A DNA stretch of 64,000 nucleotides, taken from positions 18,022,361-18,086,360 of the forward strand of contig OZ029918.1 of NCBI GenBank assembly GCA_964023275.1, in the 5' to 3' direction. Under the pieces are notes generated by a model. That model searched no databases. It had not been told where the DNA came from and saw only the letters and a program-made list of their open reading frames with translations. This DNA is from Norana najaformis (lineage: Eukaryota > Annelida > Clitellata > Crassiclitellata > Hormogastridae). Shown piece by piece: positions 63,525 to 64,000 of this stretch. Each line of letters opens with the position of its first letter. The stretch's first letter is position 1. The translations under genes were made by a program, and so were the position numbers.

Positions 63525-64000
63525 CATCTTGGATGGCAGCAAATAAACTCCTCCTTAACCCACAGAAGACTGAATTGCTAGTACTGGCCACTCCACAGCA
63601 ACTTAAGAAGTTTGAATGGCTAAAATCTTTAAAGCTGGGTGACTCACTTGTCGAGTTGACTGATGCTGCTCGTGAATTGGGTGTTGTTTTTGGTTCTACT
63701 GTGTCTCTCACAAACTATGTAAATGGTATTTGCAAATCATTATATGTGAATATTTGTGACATAATGCAGAATTAAGCATTATGTCCCCATCTCTTCTAGC
63801 ATATCCTTGGCTAACGCATTGGTCTCCAGTTGCCTTGACTACTTTAACTCAATTCTTGTTGGTATCACAAAGTCAAATACGCAGAAACTCCAAAGCCTTC
63901 AGAACTCCTTGGCTAGAGCCATAACAAATACTTCAAAATATGAGTATAGTATCCCTGTGCTTAAATCTTTGCATTGGCTTCCTGTTCAGCAAAGGATCTG
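63525..64000 (+). pseudogene. LINE-B fragment running off the window
   Basis: The frame 63533-63775 reads AANKLLLNPQKTELLVLATP, QQLKKFEWLKSLKLGDSLVE and LGVVFGSTVSLTNYVNGICK. It then continues, frameshifted, into the C-terminal part (tggctagagccataacaa, gcattggcttcctgttcagc). The right end is cut by the window. Confidence 0.83.

Noticed and set aside
1..64000. tRNA, rRNA or bacterial-type operon features
   Set aside because: None seen on either strand by inspection; the window is animal intronic DNA.

Overview
This is nuclear DNA of an animal, A+T-rich and intron-dominated. The only host-gene signal is a plus-strand series of short exons encoding immunoglobulin (Ig) and fibronectin type III (FN3) modules of the giant muscle/cytoskeletal kind (titin, twitchin, obscurin type). 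Exons are seen at 8122-8252 (Ig), 26930-27080 (FN3), 37138-37255 and 39984-40156 (two halves of one Ig), 49063-49126 (linker) and 60323-60467 (start of another Ig). From 26930 to 60467 the splice phases chain without a break (1, 2, 1, 2, 0), so these five exons probably lie next to each other in one transcript of a gene larger than 50 kb. The transposon mixture (CR1/L2-like and RTE LINEs, piggyBac, pogo, hAT) suits an invertebrate, perhaps marine, but the species cannot be fixed from sequence alone.

Nearly everything else is transposon debris lying in the introns. I use working names for recurring LINE families, told apart by their 3' ends. LINE-A has an (AAT)n end with a cacagccgaggccgaag marker. 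LINE-B has an ATTA tail. LINE-C ends in gattac. LINE-D ends in repeated ttacaa and is visibly G+C-richer than its surroundings. LINE-E ends in ttagatt. In addition there are two RTE elements with clear target-site duplications (4554-7979 minus, decayed; 9274-11557 plus, with an intact 737-codon reverse transcriptase ORF) and one gag-bearing Jockey/I-like LINE (13190-16960 minus).

Layout: 1-8 kb LINE-A/B/C fragments and full-length RTE-1, then a near-perfect palindrome and the first Ig exon. 9-17 kb RTE-2, LINE-A and the Jockey/I-like LINE. 17-20 kb LINE-D inserted in LINE-C. 20-21.5 kb an ORF1-like gene with a 17-bp minisatellite upstream of it. 22-24 kb LINE-E. 24-28 kb a BED-finger relic, element F and the FN3 exon. 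28-32 kb a LINE-B copy that carries an internal inversion and a LINE-D insertion. 33.5-36.5 kb a terminal-inverted-repeat transposon with a decayed transposase-like gene. 37-40 kb the Ig exons, element F and a piggyBac relic. 41.7-44.1 kb a second terminal-inverted-repeat element carrying a spliced gene relic. 44-49 kb LINE-B copies. 49-51.6 kb a pogo-like element with a LINE inside. 51.6-60 kb a LINE patchwork. 60-64 kb the last exon and more repeats.

The strongest candidates for undescribed biology are the two terminal-inverted-repeat elements, whose genes belong to uncharacterised protein families, and element F, a roughly 0.75-kb non-coding family (four copies here) whose 3' end matches that of LINE-D-type elements and which therefore looks like a LINE-mobilised parasite.
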